A stretch of DNA of 64,000 bases from an uncultured Sulfitobacter sp. (GCA_947502265.1 CANMZB010000018.1:17034-81033), one strand, 5' to 3'; positions 27,315-36,227 are shown, numbered from the stretch's first letter. The notes: generated by a model from the sequence alone, not told the origin. Numbers and translations are program-made.

Positions 27315-28412
27315 ATGAAACAGAACCACCAAACATCGTTTGGGCGGCAGATCTCTGCTGTCCCTATCAATCCGCGCGCCCCGCGTGATGATGCGGGCCT
27401 TGTGGACAAATGGACCCTGCTCACCGCGCTGACCGAAGCCGCCGGTGATTTCGACCTTAACCACCGCACCCTGTCCGTACTGCGCGCCCTGATCAGCTTT
27501 CACCCCGACCGGATGATCGCCCCGCGCCCGCAAAGCTGCATCGTGTTTCCCGCCAATCGCACCCTGTCTGCGCGCCTCGGCGGGATGCCCGAAAGCACCC
27601 TGCGCCGCCATCTGGCCGCTTTGGTTGCCGCCGGAATTGTCAGCCGCCATGACAGCGCCAACCGCAAGCGCTTTGCGCGCGGACGTGCCGGTGACGGGCG
27701 CGTGGCCTTCGGGTTTGATCTATCCGCGCTGGCCCGCATGGCCCCGCGCATCGCCGCCCACGCCGAGGCCGCCCAACGCCGCCGCGCACATCTGCAAACC
27801 CTGCGCGCCGAACTGGCCGCCCTGCGCCAACAGATGCTCGACCAACACGGGCCAAACGATCACACCGCCCACACCTACAAATTGCTGCGCCGCAAACCCG
27901 ACGCCAACGCGCTCGGCGCCGCAATTACACTGCTCACCAACCTGCTCCACACACCAAAATCAAGCGCCACAGACACCCGGAATGAGCGGCACATACAGGC
28001 AGAATCTAAAATATTCACTGAAGAGCAAACCACCACCCAAAAAGACACCCCGTCCTTTGATGTCATCGTATCGCAGTGCACAGAATACCAAAGCTACTTT
28101 CCCGATCCCGCCCGCAACTGGCAAGATTTATCGCGCGTTGCCTACGCAATGGCCCCGATGATGGGGATCGAGCAACCGGTTTACGCGCAGGCCATTCAGA
28201 CGATGGGCGCAAAGCGGGCAATCATTGCGGTACTCTGCACCTTGCAAAGCCTTGAGCGCATCAAAAATCCGGGCGGATACTTCAGGCGACTGATCCAGCA
28301 AGAGGCCGAAGGACGGCTCGACATGGGGTTTCTGTTAAGATCCACAAAACCGAAACACACCGCAGCATTGTCAGCTGACAATGTGCAATATCATTGTAAA
28401 TCAAGTCGTTAA
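27315..28412 (+). CDS. repC: Replication initiator RepC (repABC)
   Basis: 365 aa from the ATG giving MKQNHQTSFGRQ; an upstream in-frame GTG at 27276 is less likely. RepC signature regions are LVDKWTLLTALTEA, LNHRTLSVLRALISFHPDR and LGGMPESTLRRHLAALVAAGIV (winged-helix DNA binding). RepC is the replication initiator, and the origin of repABC plasmids usually lies inside repC. Its TAA stop overlaps by 4 bp the stop of the convergent Rep_3-type initiator. Confidence 0.92.
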   Translation: MKQNHQTSFGRQISAVPINPRAPRDDAGLVDKWTLLTALTEAAGDFDLNHRTLSVLRALISFHPDRMIAPRPQSCIVFPANRTLSARLGGMPESTLRRHLAALVAAGIVSRHDSANRKRFARGRAGDGRVAFGFDLSALARMAPRIAAHAEAAQRRRAHLQTLRAELAALRQQMLDQHGPNDHTAHTYKLLRRKPDANALGAAITLLTNLLHTPKSSATDTRNERHIQAESKIFTEEQTTTQKDTPSFDVIVSQCTEYQSYFPDPARNWQDLSRVAYAMAPMMGIEQPVYAQAIQTMGAKRAIIAVLCTLQSLERIKNPGGYFRRLIQQEAEGRLDMGFLLRSTKPKHTAALSADNVQYHCKSSR

Positions 28413-29608
28413 GGTGTCCCACCCGTCTCCCCGTCAAATGCCTCCGGCGTCATTTCCCGCCAGAAACCCTGTATCGCGGCGAAATTCAACGCCGACATCC
28501 ATCCGTGTTTTTCAAAATCGGCACGGGCCGATGCGCTTTCGATTGTCGACGCAAAAAGGCGGCGATCGGCATCGCGCTGGGTCGGAGTGCGCGCGGCGGC
28601 AACATCACGCACCCGCGCCAGCGCCTGCGCGCGCGCCGTTGTCGGCTGTGCATCCAGAGTCCCCGCCGCTTCACCGAAATTATCGCGCAGCGCTGCACTC
28701 AGATAGCCCACCGGATTCTGCACACCCGCCTTGCCAGAAACAAACGCCAGCTTTGCGGCCAGCGTCGTTTCGCCGTGGTGCGCGATCCATTGCCGCGCCA
28801 GACGGTCGCTCACCCCCAGCGCCTGCAAGCGCTCGTAAATATCCGATTTGCGCACCCCCGCCCCGTCATCCAGATCAAGGATCGCAAGCTGCGGGTTTTC
28901 CTTGATCAGAAACCGTATTTCGGAAACCGCCCTGCCCCGCTTGCGAATTTCCGGCGTGAGCAAAATATTGGAGGTCTTGTTCACCTCCGCGACCGCCGGT
29001 TTGATGATCTTGGCATTCAGATGTTTGTAAATCCCGTAATAGGCACTGTCTTCGATGCCCATCAATCTGCGAAAAAGGTCCAGCGGCCACCAGCCCGTGC
29101 TGCCTGTGCGCACAAAGCGATAACAGTTTTCATAAAGCGCCAGCGCGTGACCGCTGGTAAAGCGGCGCTGGATGTTCAGATTGATCAGCGCAAACACCTT
29201 GGGATCGTCCAGCTTTGCCGCCAGTGCGGGTGAATACGCGTATTCACACACCCCGCCTTTCAGCCGCGCATAGCTCAAAAGGCTCGACACGCCCCATTCC
29301 TGCTGTCCTTGATCATCCAGCATGTCCCACTCGGCAACAGTTTCTGCAAGGCCCCTTAGCGACGCTTTGAGCGTGTCCATGTCGTTCGAGTTATAGCCGA
29401 TCATCATGCACAATGTGCGCGCGTCAATCATATGCACCTGTTGGCGCGTCAGCGAGTCATACGCATTCAGCAACAAAACATTACTAAGCTTGCGCTGAAG
29501 CAGTGTCAGCTTGCCGGAAACATGAATCGCCGCAACGTGTTTCTTCACCGACCCGCGGCGCAACGAGCCGGTCAGGTTGGTCTTGGGAATGTCCTCATGT
29601 CTGTTCAC
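28409..29608 (-). CDS. Rep_3 (RepB-type) plasmid replication initiator
   Basis: 399 aa. Residues ~25-250 match the Rep_3 initiator pattern of two winged helices: SGKLTLLQRKLSNVLLLNAYD, then SGHALALYENCYRFVR and FRRLMGI, with KHLNAKIIKPAVAEVNK in the second unit. The start is GTG behind GGAGG. Divergent from parAB at 30.1 kb, a layout described for roseobacter RepB-type plasmids. Tail-to-tail with repC of the other replicon (4-bp overlap). An RPA- or DnaA-like replicase assignment is less likely but not excluded. Confidence 0.78.
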   Translation of the reverse strand: MNRHEDIPKTNLTGSLRRGSVKKHVAAIHVSGKLTLLQRKLSNVLLLNAYDSLTRQQVHMIDARTLCMMIGYNSNDMDTLKASLRGLAETVAEWDMLDDQGQQEWGVSSLLSYARLKGGVCEYAYSPALAAKLDDPKVFALINLNIQRRFTSGHALALYENCYRFVRTGSTGWWPLDLFRRLMGIEDSAYYGIYKHLNAKIIKPAVAEVNKTSNILLTPEIRKRGRAVSEIRFLIKENPQLAILDLDDGAGVRKSDIYERLQALGVSDRLARQWIAHHGETTLAAKLAFVSGKAGVQNPVGYLSAALRDNFGEAAGTLDAQPTTARAQALARVRDVAAARTPTQRDADRRLFASTIESASARADFEKHGWMSALNFAAIQGFWREMTPEAFDGETGGTP

Positions 29609-29610
29609 GG

Positions 29611-29629
29611 CCCGCCTCCGGCTGGCGGG
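29611..29629 (-). promoter_or_regulatory. Hairpin overlapping the Shine-Dalgarno of the Rep_3 gene
   Basis: On the minus-strand message CCCGCC pairs with GGCGGG around a 7-base loop. The ribosome site GGAGG of the GTG start lies partly in the loop and partly in the 3' arm, so folding would mask it. Translational limitation of the initiator is inferred. Confidence 0.4.
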
Positions 29630-29912
29630 ATTTTCCCCCGCTCTGACTTGTGGCGCTTATTTTGGACCAACAGGAACCCCGTTGCAAGACAAACCCGGAC
29701 ACCTTTCAACCCGCCCAAGCGGTGTCCGCAGGACGGGGTAAAGGGACCCGTTTGCAGGACCAGGCATTCCCGCGTTCCCGTTCAGCCCTCCAAAACAGAC
29801 CCTGTTCAAGCCTTTCCCGCAAGAAGCCCCCCTTCCCCCCGCGAATCGGGCCCCTTCATCCCGCAACCGGGCACCCAAAAACCTGTAAACAGGCACCATC
29901 CGTCCTGTATTC

Positions 29913-29929
29913 GGTGACCTAAAGTCACC
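29913..29929. repeat. Inverted repeat in the origin candidate
   Basis: GGTGAC and GTCACC, perfect 6-bp arms with a 5-base centre, at the edge between C-rich and AT-rich sequence. Possible initiator or ParB/ParA site. Confidence 0.5.
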
Positions 29930-29961
29930 TAGTTCATTGTTTTATAACCGTTTTTACGAGA

Positions 29962-29988
29962 TAAAGTCTTTAAAGATACCTAAAGACT
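29962..29988. repeat. Nested inverted repeats in the origin candidate
   Basis: AGTCTTTA (29965-29972) pairs perfectly with TAAAGACT (29981-29988), and TAAAG-T-CTTTA (29962-29972) is itself palindromic. The double symmetry about 140 bp before parA suggests a protein-binding site, either an operator of parAB or an initiator site. Confidence 0.5.
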
Positions 29989-30123
29989 CTACAGCTTTGT
30001 GATGTCCATTTTGATCGTAAATTCCAGAAATCTACAGAAACAGGCAAAGACATTCCCTAACAGCACCGCATGTGCGATAAAACAGCGAACGCGCCCGAAT
30101 TTCGCGCACATCTGCGAGGAACC

Positions 30124-31521
30124 ATGTCTCCAAATAGCAAAGCACCCACCCCGCCCTATTTCAACATCGACCCGGAAAAAGCGGCGGCACGCCTGTCCGA
30201 TCCTATCGACACCGCCCGATTCGCAAAAGCAGCGGCATTCGCGACGCGCGGCAGGGACGATCTGGCACGGCGCGGCTATGCACCCGACGGGAAAAAACGC
30301 TTGCGCAGCTTTTCCACATGGGAGGTCTGCCGCTATCTTCTCGACGTGGCGCCGGCGCATTTGCGGCGGGTCTTAAAAGCGAACCCCGACCTGCCCCAGG
30401 GTGCTGGCGAAGCAGGATCGCGGTGGTTCACCCTCGAGGAAGTGTTGCGATTGCGTGAACATTTCGCGACGGAGGGCGCTTCGAACCGGCAATACAAATC
30501 ATGGCGCCCCGAAGGTTTGCCCGCAAAAATAATTTCCGTCGCCAACTTCAAAGGGGGTGTCGGCAAAACGTCGACTTGCGCGCATCTTGCCATGTCGGCG
30601 GCTCTCGACGGGTACCGCGTGTTGGTGATTGATCTCGACAGTCAGGGATCATTGACGTCGATCATGGGGGGCGAGGTCAAGGACGAATGGTCGACCGCCT
30701 TCCCGCTTCTGGCCAAAGATTTTGCGCGCCACATGCAGGGTGAAAACACCGTCAGAAAAGCGCGGGGTCAGCCGGAATTACCCTTTGACGAAACCCTGAC
30801 CGAAAGTCTGACGGTTTCGCCGCGAAACCTGATCCAGTCGACGCACTGGCCCAACATTGATCTGATCGGTGCCCAGCTTAACTTGTATTGGGCGGAATTT
30901 CAGGTGCCGGTCTGGCGCATGCAGGTGCGAAACTGGCCGTTGTGGGATGCGCTTACGAATGCGTTATCGTCCGAGGGGATTTTGGATGACTACGACATCA
31001 TCTTGATCGATACGCCGCCCGCGCTGGGGTATCTGACAATTAACGCCTTGGCTGCGGCTGATATTCTGTTGGTGCCGCTTGGCGCGTCTTTTCTGGAGTT
31101 CGATTCCACGGGGCGGTTCTTTGACATGCTCTATTCGACTTTTGCCAGTATCGAAGAGGGCGAAAATAAAATCCGGCGGCAGGACGGGCTGTCCGAGATG
31201 AAGTTCGAATGGGACGCGGTCAGGGCGTTGATTACCCGTTTCGATTCTGCGCAGCAGACGGATCTGGCGAATGTCATTCAGGCCTATTTCGGGGATTTCA
31301 TGACAACCTACCGCCAGGAAGTTACGGCGATGGTCGGGCAGGCGGGCGAGCAGGTGAATGGCATTTACGAAGCGGATTACCGCGAGTTCAACCGTGATAC
31401 CTATGTCCGCGGGCGCGAGGCGTTTGACCGGACGTGGGCGGAGGTCAAGGAAGTGTTGCTGGGGACGTGGTGGCGCGATTTGCAGATGAAAAACGGGGAG
31501 GCAGAGAATGGCGAAGCGTAA
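30124..31521 (+). CDS. parA: Partitioning ATPase ParA of the second replicon
   Basis: 465 aa, starting behind GCGAGGAA. The N-terminal ~130 residues carry a helix-turn-helix-type region (RSFSTWEVCRYLLDV). The ATPase core has Walker A ANFKGGVGKTST at residues ~140-151, LVIDLDSQGSLTSI and ILIDTPPALGYLTINALAAAD. It is longer than and clearly diverged from the RepA at 25 kb. It overlaps parB by 14 bp and is divergent from the Rep_3 initiator, completing a second segregation system. Confidence 0.92.
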   Translation: MSPNSKAPTPPYFNIDPEKAAARLSDPIDTARFAKAAAFATRGRDDLARRGYAPDGKKRLRSFSTWEVCRYLLDVAPAHLRRVLKANPDLPQGAGEAGSRWFTLEEVLRLREHFATEGASNRQYKSWRPEGLPAKIISVANFKGGVGKTSTCAHLAMSAALDGYRVLVIDLDSQGSLTSIMGGEVKDEWSTAFPLLAKDFARHMQGENTVRKARGQPELPFDETLTESLTVSPRNLIQSTHWPNIDLIGAQLNLYWAEFQVPVWRMQVRNWPLWDALTNALSSEGILDDYDIILIDTPPALGYLTINALAAADILLVPLGASFLEFDSTGRFFDMLYSTFASIEEGENKIRRQDGLSEMKFEWDAVRALITRFDSAQQTDLANVIQAYFGDFMTTYRQEVTAMVGQAGEQVNGIYEADYREFNRDTYVRGREAFDRTWAEVKEVLLGTWWRDLQMKNGEAENGEA

Positions 31522-32602
31522 AAAGCTGGAGGCACCTTCGGCAGAAGAGTTGAGCAAGTTCGAGCAGGAGTTTCGCCGCGAAACCACAACGAGAACGGCG
31601 CCGCCGATTGCGCAGATCGCGGCAGAAACCGCCGCCGCCTATGAGGCGGGGGATGCCGGTGCGCGCGCCGACCGGGCGCGCGATCAGGCGGATGCGGCCG
31701 ATCTGCGCAAGGCGGATGCGGACGGTCGTTTGATCCGCGAGATTGCCATTCACGAGATCGAAGCCTTGTCGATGCAGCGCGACCGGACGGTGATCGACGA
31801 GGCGGCGCAGGCCGAGCTGGAACATTCGATTTCAAGCCACGGCATCCGGCTGCCGATCGAGGTGTATGAACTGCCTGCGCCGCATAACGGGCGGCGGTAC
31901 GGGCTGCTTTCGGGGTATCGCCGACTGCTGGCGCAGCAAAACCTGTATGCCCGCACACAGATGGATAATTTCCTGACAATCCGCGCGTTGCTGCGCAACC
32001 CCGATGAAATGGGCGGCGCATTTGTGGCGATGGTTGAGGAAAACGAAATCCGGCAGGATCTGAGCCATTATGAACGGGGGCGCATTGCGGCGATTGCAGC
32101 GCAGCAGGGCGCATTTCACAACACCGAAGAGGCCGTGAACGAGATGTTTGCTGCCGCGTCAAAGGCCAAGCGCAGCAAGATCAGATCGTTTGCGATGATC
32201 TTTGAGGAGCTGGGCGATTTACTGCAATTCCCTGAAAACATGCGCGAAAAAGACGGTTTGCGATTGGCGCAGGCGTTACGTGCAGGGGCGGAGGGGCGGT
32301 TGCGCGAGGTGCTGGAGACCGGGCAGGGCGTTGATGCGCAAAGCGAATGGGCGCTGCTTGAGGCGGTGCTGAAAGAGATCGGTGATGCGGGCAAAGATCC
32401 CTCGCGCGGGGGGCGGCCACGGGTGAACGTGCCAAAGGCCGGTTGGGCGGGTGCGGATACGTTGCATACCTCGACCGGGGTGACGATGCGGCGCGAATCG
32501 GATTCCAACGGTTATCTGATCCGGTTCACGGGAAAGGGGCTGAGCACGGACTTGATGGAAATGATCATGCGCGACATTCAGGAGAAGCTGGAGGTAAAGT
32601 AA
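31508..32602 (+). CDS. parB: Partitioning protein ParB of the second replicon
   Basis: 364 aa. The N-terminal ~80 residues are charged and Ala-rich. The ParB domain follows (IREIAIHEIEALSMQRDR, LEHSISSHGIRLPIEVYEL, YGLLSGYRRLLA) and the VEENEIRQDLSHYERGRIAAI block of ParB/Srx-type proteins. DNA-binding adaptor for ParA. No matching parS can be named; the palindromes at 29.9 kb are candidates. Confidence 0.9.
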   Translation: MAKRKKLEAPSAEELSKFEQEFRRETTTRTAPPIAQIAAETAAAYEAGDAGARADRARDQADAADLRKADADGRLIREIAIHEIEALSMQRDRTVIDEAAQAELEHSISSHGIRLPIEVYELPAPHNGRRYGLLSGYRRLLAQQNLYARTQMDNFLTIRALLRNPDEMGGAFVAMVEENEIRQDLSHYERGRIAAIAAQQGAFHNTEEAVNEMFAAASKAKRSKIRSFAMIFEELGDLLQFPENMREKDGLRLAQALRAGAEGRLREVLETGQGVDAQSEWALLEAVLKEIGDAGKDPSRGGRPRVNVPKAGWAGADTLHTSTGVTMRRESDSNGYLIRFTGKGLSTDLMEMIMRDIQEKLEVK

Positions 32603-32684
32603 TCGGGCCACTGTGCGCTCTTGAGTTTTGCGCAACAACGGGCAACTCTGCGGGAGCGCATTCCGGCGCATAGCGAGGCCATTC

Positions 32685-34322
32685 GTGACAGACCGACAAT
32701 CCCCTTTGTTGCTGTTTCAGAACCGGACGTTCCGATCCTTGTGGATCGCCGCGCTGGCGTCGAATTTTGGCGGGCTGGTGCAGGCTGTGGGGGCCGCGTG
32801 GCTGATGACGGCGTTGTCGGATTCACAAAGCATGGTAGCGCTGGTGCAGGGGTCTGTTGCGCTGCCGATCATGGTGTTTTCGCTGTTGGCGGGGGTGTTC
32901 GCTGACAACTTTGACCGCCGCCGCGTGATGCTGATTGCGCAGACCTTCATGTTTGCGGTGTCGATTGTTTTGACGGTGTTGGCGTTCAAGGGGTTGTTGA
33001 CGCCTTGGTCACTGCTGGCGTTTACCTTTATGATCGGGTGCGGCACGGCGCTGCACAACCCGTCGTGGCAGGCAACGATGGGCGATATTGTCTCGCGCGA
33101 GGAGTTGCCGACGGCGGTGTCGCTGAACAGCATGGGGTTTAACCTGATGCGCAGTGTCGGGCCTGCGATTGGCGGCGCGATTGTGGCGGTTGCGGGGGCG
33201 GCGGCGGCGTTTGCGGTCAATGCGCTGAGCTATGTGGCGATCATTCTGGCGTTGCTGCGATGGGAATCGCCGCCGCGCGATACACATTTGCCGCGCGAAC
33301 CGATGGGCAGCGCGTTTTCCGCCGGTCTGCGCTATGTCGCGATGTCGCCCAATCTGTTGCGGGTGATCCTGCGGGGGTTCTGGTTTGGCCTTGCAGGCGT
33401 TGCGCTATTGGCGCTGTTGCCGGTGGTGGTGCGCGAGACGCTGGAAGGGACGGCGTTTGTTTACGGGCTGATGCTGGGGTGTTTTGGACTGGGGGCGGTT
33501 GGCGGTGCCTTTGCCAACGCGGGTTTGCGCGAACGGTTCAAGAACGAAATCATCGCGCGCGGTGCGTTTTGCGGATTCGGGTTAAGCTGTGCGGTGCTGG
33601 GGGTCAGTGTCTATCCGGTGCTGAGCGGTGCGGCGCTGGCGCTGGCGGGGGCGTGTTGGGTTCTGGCGCTGTCGATGTTCAACGTCACGGTGCAGTTGTC
33701 GACGCCGCGTTGGGTGGTCGGGCGCGCGCTGGCGCTGTACCAAACCGGCACCTTTGGCGGGATGGCTGCGGGCAGCTGGATCTGGGGCGCGATGGCAGAG
33801 CAGGTCACCTCGGGTCCGACGCTTTTGGTGGCGGCGGGGGTGCTTTTGGGGGGGGCGTTGATCGGGCGGGTTTTGCCGCTGCCCGAGTTTCACGGGCTGA
33901 ACCTTGATCCGCTTAACCGGTTCAAGGAGCCGGCGTTGCAGCTTGTTCTGAATTATCGCAGCGGGCCGGTGATGGTTATGGTTGATTACGAGATTGCGCA
34001 GGAGGATGTGCAGGAGTTTCTGACCGCGATGAGCCAGCGCCGCCGGATGCGTATTCGGGACGGGGCGCAGCAATGGGCGCTGTTGCGTGATTTGCAAAAT
34101 CCGGCGCATTGGAGCGAAAGTTATCATGTGCCGACGTGGGGCGAATATGTGCGCCACAACGAGCGGCGCACGCAATCGGACGGGGCCCTGTCGGACCGGT
34201 TGAAGGCGTTACACCGCGGGGCAGGGGGGCCGGTGGTTCACCGGATGATCGAACGCCAGACGGTGCCGCTGCATGATGATCTGGCGCTTAAGCAGGCGGT
34301 GGTTGATTCGGGGGAAGGGTGA
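32685..34322 (+). CDS. MFS exporter of the MFS_3 type with C-terminal ABM-like domain
   Basis: 545 aa from a GTG preceded by GAGG; an upstream TTG is possible. About 12 transmembrane segments start with FRSLWIAALASNFGGLVQAVGAAWLM and include the MFS loop DNFDRRRVML. The last ~130 residues (VMVMVDYEIAQEDVQEFLTAM, then HVPTWGEYVRHNERRT) are soluble and resemble the antibiotic-biosynthesis-monooxygenase-like tail known in this family. These proteins export small molecules (enterobactin-exporter-like); substrate unknown. Its end overlaps the convergent P1 peptidase gene by 35 bp. Confidence 0.78.
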   Translation: MTDRQSPLLLFQNRTFRSLWIAALASNFGGLVQAVGAAWLMTALSDSQSMVALVQGSVALPIMVFSLLAGVFADNFDRRRVMLIAQTFMFAVSIVLTVLAFKGLLTPWSLLAFTFMIGCGTALHNPSWQATMGDIVSREELPTAVSLNSMGFNLMRSVGPAIGGAIVAVAGAAAAFAVNALSYVAIILALLRWESPPRDTHLPREPMGSAFSAGLRYVAMSPNLLRVILRGFWFGLAGVALLALLPVVVRETLEGTAFVYGLMLGCFGLGAVGGAFANAGLRERFKNEIIARGAFCGFGLSCAVLGVSVYPVLSGAALALAGACWVLALSMFNVTVQLSTPRWVVGRALALYQTGTFGGMAAGSWIWGAMAEQVTSGPTLLVAAGVLLGGALIGRVLPLPEFHGLNLDPLNRFKEPALQLVLNYRSGPVMVMVDYEIAQEDVQEFLTAMSQRRRMRIRDGAQQWALLRDLQNPAHWSESYHVPTWGEYVRHNERRTQSDGALSDRLKALHRGAGGPVVHRMIERQTVPLHDDLALKQAVVDSGEG

Positions 34323-35289
34323 GGGCGGCGATGTGATTGGGGCGGTCGGTTGAGGCATCATAGCCGTGCATATCCACGGCCATCAGCAGGGAGTTTATGA
34401 TCGCCTCTTCGGTTGCCTCGATCGCGGCGTTGAACAGGGGCGACATGGCGTCGTGTGACATTTCCGTGGCGTTTTGGCTGGTGGTAAACGCCAGCGCATA
34501 ATCGCCCGATCCGTTGCTAAGGGCCGCGCCGGTGCGGGCAAGCCCGCCAAAACACCGCATCGCAAGACGCTCAAGATTGCGCGGCGAGACAGGGGCGTCC
34601 GTGGCGGCGATGATCACGATGGAGCCGTCGAGATCGGCGGTCGCGGGGGTGTTCAGGGTGCGCCCGTCGATCCGCAGGGTGCCGCCAAAGTTGGATTGTA
34701 CCAGCACGCCAAGGGTGTGATCGCCCACACTGCGCGAGGCGGTGCCGATGCCCCCTTTGAACCCGAAGGCAACGGTGCCGGTCCCGGCACCCACAGCGCC
34801 CTGAGCGACGGGGCCAGTGCGCGCACCGTCAAGCGCGCAGGTCATTTCGGCGACGGTGGGGCGGGGGGCGCGGATGTCGTTAAGGCGGCTGTCGTTGGTT
34901 TCCCCCACAACGGCGTTGATCGAAACGGTTTTTTCGTTGCCTGGCTGCGCCAGTGTATAGGCGATGAGCGCGTCGATTGCGCGGCCGGTGGCAAGCGTGT
35001 TGGTCAGCAGGATCGGGGTTTCGATCTGGCCGAGTTCCTGAATTTGGGTGGCACCGGCAAATTTGCCAAAACCGTTCAGCACCGCCAGACCGGCGGGGGT
35101 TTTACGGGCGAAAATGTTGCCATCGTGCGGAATGATGGCGGTGGCGCCGGTGCGGGTTTTGTCCCCTTCGATCAGGGTGCAATGCCCCACCCGCACCCCC
35201 GCCACATCGGTGATCGCGTTCAGCGCTCCGGCGGGGTATTCGCCGATGCTTACGCCGTGCGCGCGCAGGGGGGTGCGGTTTTGCGTCAT
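34288..35289 (-). CDS. P1-family (DmpA-like) self-processing aminopeptidase
   Basis: 333 aa, peptidase family S58. Diagnostic parts are ITDVAGVRVGHCTL near the N-terminus, VGAGTGTVAFGFKGGIGTASR, GVLVQSNFGG with the oxyanion Asn (~N200) and DGSIVIIAATDAP, where cleavage before S223 would expose the nucleophile. Family members release D- or beta-amino acids or ordinary N-terminal residues from small peptides. Last gene of the seven-gene leftward unit, 11 bp after the isoaspartyl peptidase gene. Confidence 0.87.
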   Translation of the reverse strand: MTQNRTPLRAHGVSIGEYPAGALNAITDVAGVRVGHCTLIEGDKTRTGATAIIPHDGNIFARKTPAGLAVLNGFGKFAGATQIQELGQIETPILLTNTLATGRAIDALIAYTLAQPGNEKTVSINAVVGETNDSRLNDIRAPRPTVAEMTCALDGARTGPVAQGAVGAGTGTVAFGFKGGIGTASRSVGDHTLGVLVQSNFGGTLRIDGRTLNTPATADLDGSIVIIAATDAPVSPRNLERLAMRCFGGLARTGAALSNGSGDYALAFTTSQNATEMSHDAMSPLFNAAIEATEEAIINSLLMAVDMHGYDASTDRPNHIAALTLPPNQPPPA

Positions 35290-35300
35290 CGCGGTTTCCT

Positions 35301-36227
35301 TTAGCGGTAGATGAAGGTTTCGAACGCGCCGTCCTGGGTGACCCTGCCGCGGTACATGCCGTCGCAGTTGAACGGCATTGTGATGTTGCCCTTGGCGTCC
35401 ACCGCGATCACCCCGCCGGAACCGTCGTTTTCGGCCAGATCGTGCATCACCACATGCGCGGCGGCGTCCTCAAGCGATTGGCCCGCATGGCGCATCCGCG
35501 CGGCGATTTCGGACGCGGCGGTGTAGCGGATGAACACCTCGCCGTGGCCGGTGCCGGAAACGGCGCAGGTGGCGTTATCGGCAAATGTGCCGCTGCCGAT
35601 GAGCGGGGTATCACCCACACGCCCCGGCAATTTGGCGGTCATGCCGCCGGTAGAGGTGGCTGCGGCAACGGTGCCGTGCGTGTCGCAGGCCACCGCGCCC
35701 ACGGTGCCGTGACGCCGCGCGGGGTCATCGTCTTCGCGGCCTTCGGAACGCATTTTGAGGGTGGATTGCAGCGCGTCCCAGCGGGCTTGGGTGAAGAAAT
35801 AATCAGGCTCTGCAAAGGGCAAATCCGCCGCGTGCGCCACGTTAAGCGCGTTGGGGCCGATCAGCATGACGTGATCGGTGTGCTCCATCACCGCGCGGGC
35901 GGCGCGGATCGGGTTGCGCGGGCCAAAGATGCCACCGACAGCGCCAGCGGCGCGGGTGGCACCGTCCATCACGGCGGCGTCCATTTCCTGTTTGCCATCG
36001 GAGGTGAAAACCGCCCCGCGCCCCGCGTTGAACAGCGGCTCGTCCTCAAGCGCACAAACAGCGGCGGTGACCGCATCAAGCGCGCTGCCACCTGCGGCAA
36101 GGATGGCGTGCCCCGCATCAAGGGCGGCGCGTAGGCCGGCGTGGTATCCGGTTTCAAGCTCGGGTGTCAGATTGGCCTTGAGGATTGTGCCGGCGCCGCC
36201 ATGTACGGCAAGGGAAAAACGTTTCAT
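35301..36227 (-). CDS. Isoaspartyl peptidase / type III L-asparaginase
   Basis: 308 aa Ntn-hydrolase (plant-type asparaginase family). LAVHGGAGTI opens the chain; autocleavage before the Thr of RHGTVGAVACDTHG would give the catalytic N-terminal Thr of the beta subunit, and STGGMTAKLPGRVGDTPLIG and GHGEVFIR follow as in IaaA. Such enzymes split beta-aspartyl dipeptides and asparagine. The start was fixed by the family N-terminus and the ATGA overlap with the deacetylase gene; a long upstream extension is a shadow. Confidence 0.9.
   Translation of the reverse strand: MKRFSLAVHGGAGTILKANLTPELETGYHAGLRAALDAGHAILAAGGSALDAVTAAVCALEDEPLFNAGRGAVFTSDGKQEMDAAVMDGATRAAGAVGGIFGPRNPIRAARAVMEHTDHVMLIGPNALNVAHAADLPFAEPDYFFTQARWDALQSTLKMRSEGREDDDPARRHGTVGAVACDTHGTVAAATSTGGMTAKLPGRVGDTPLIGSGTFADNATCAVSGTGHGEVFIRYTAASEIAARMRHAGQSLEDAAAHVVMHDLAENDGSGGVIAVDAKGNITMPFNCDGMYRGRVTQDGAFETFIYR

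Larger units (their letters stand above)
29609..30123. other. Candidate oriV between rep and parA
   Basis: This 515-bp stretch has no credible gene. The left ~320 bp are extremely C-rich on the top strand and contain loose repeats of the type CCCGTT-x(0-1)-GCA-x-GAC (29678-29690, 29747-29760). The right ~190 bp turn AT-rich, with a run around 29934-30055 suited to DNA unwinding. Two inverted repeats lie at the transition. Together with the reversal of C/G bias at this place, it is the best origin candidate in the window. No regular iteron array was found by eye. Confidence 0.55.

Noticed and set aside
29673..29820. Regular iteron array at the Rep_3 origin
   Set aside because: The CCCGTT-type repeats are degenerate and unevenly spaced; not enough to call iterons by eye.
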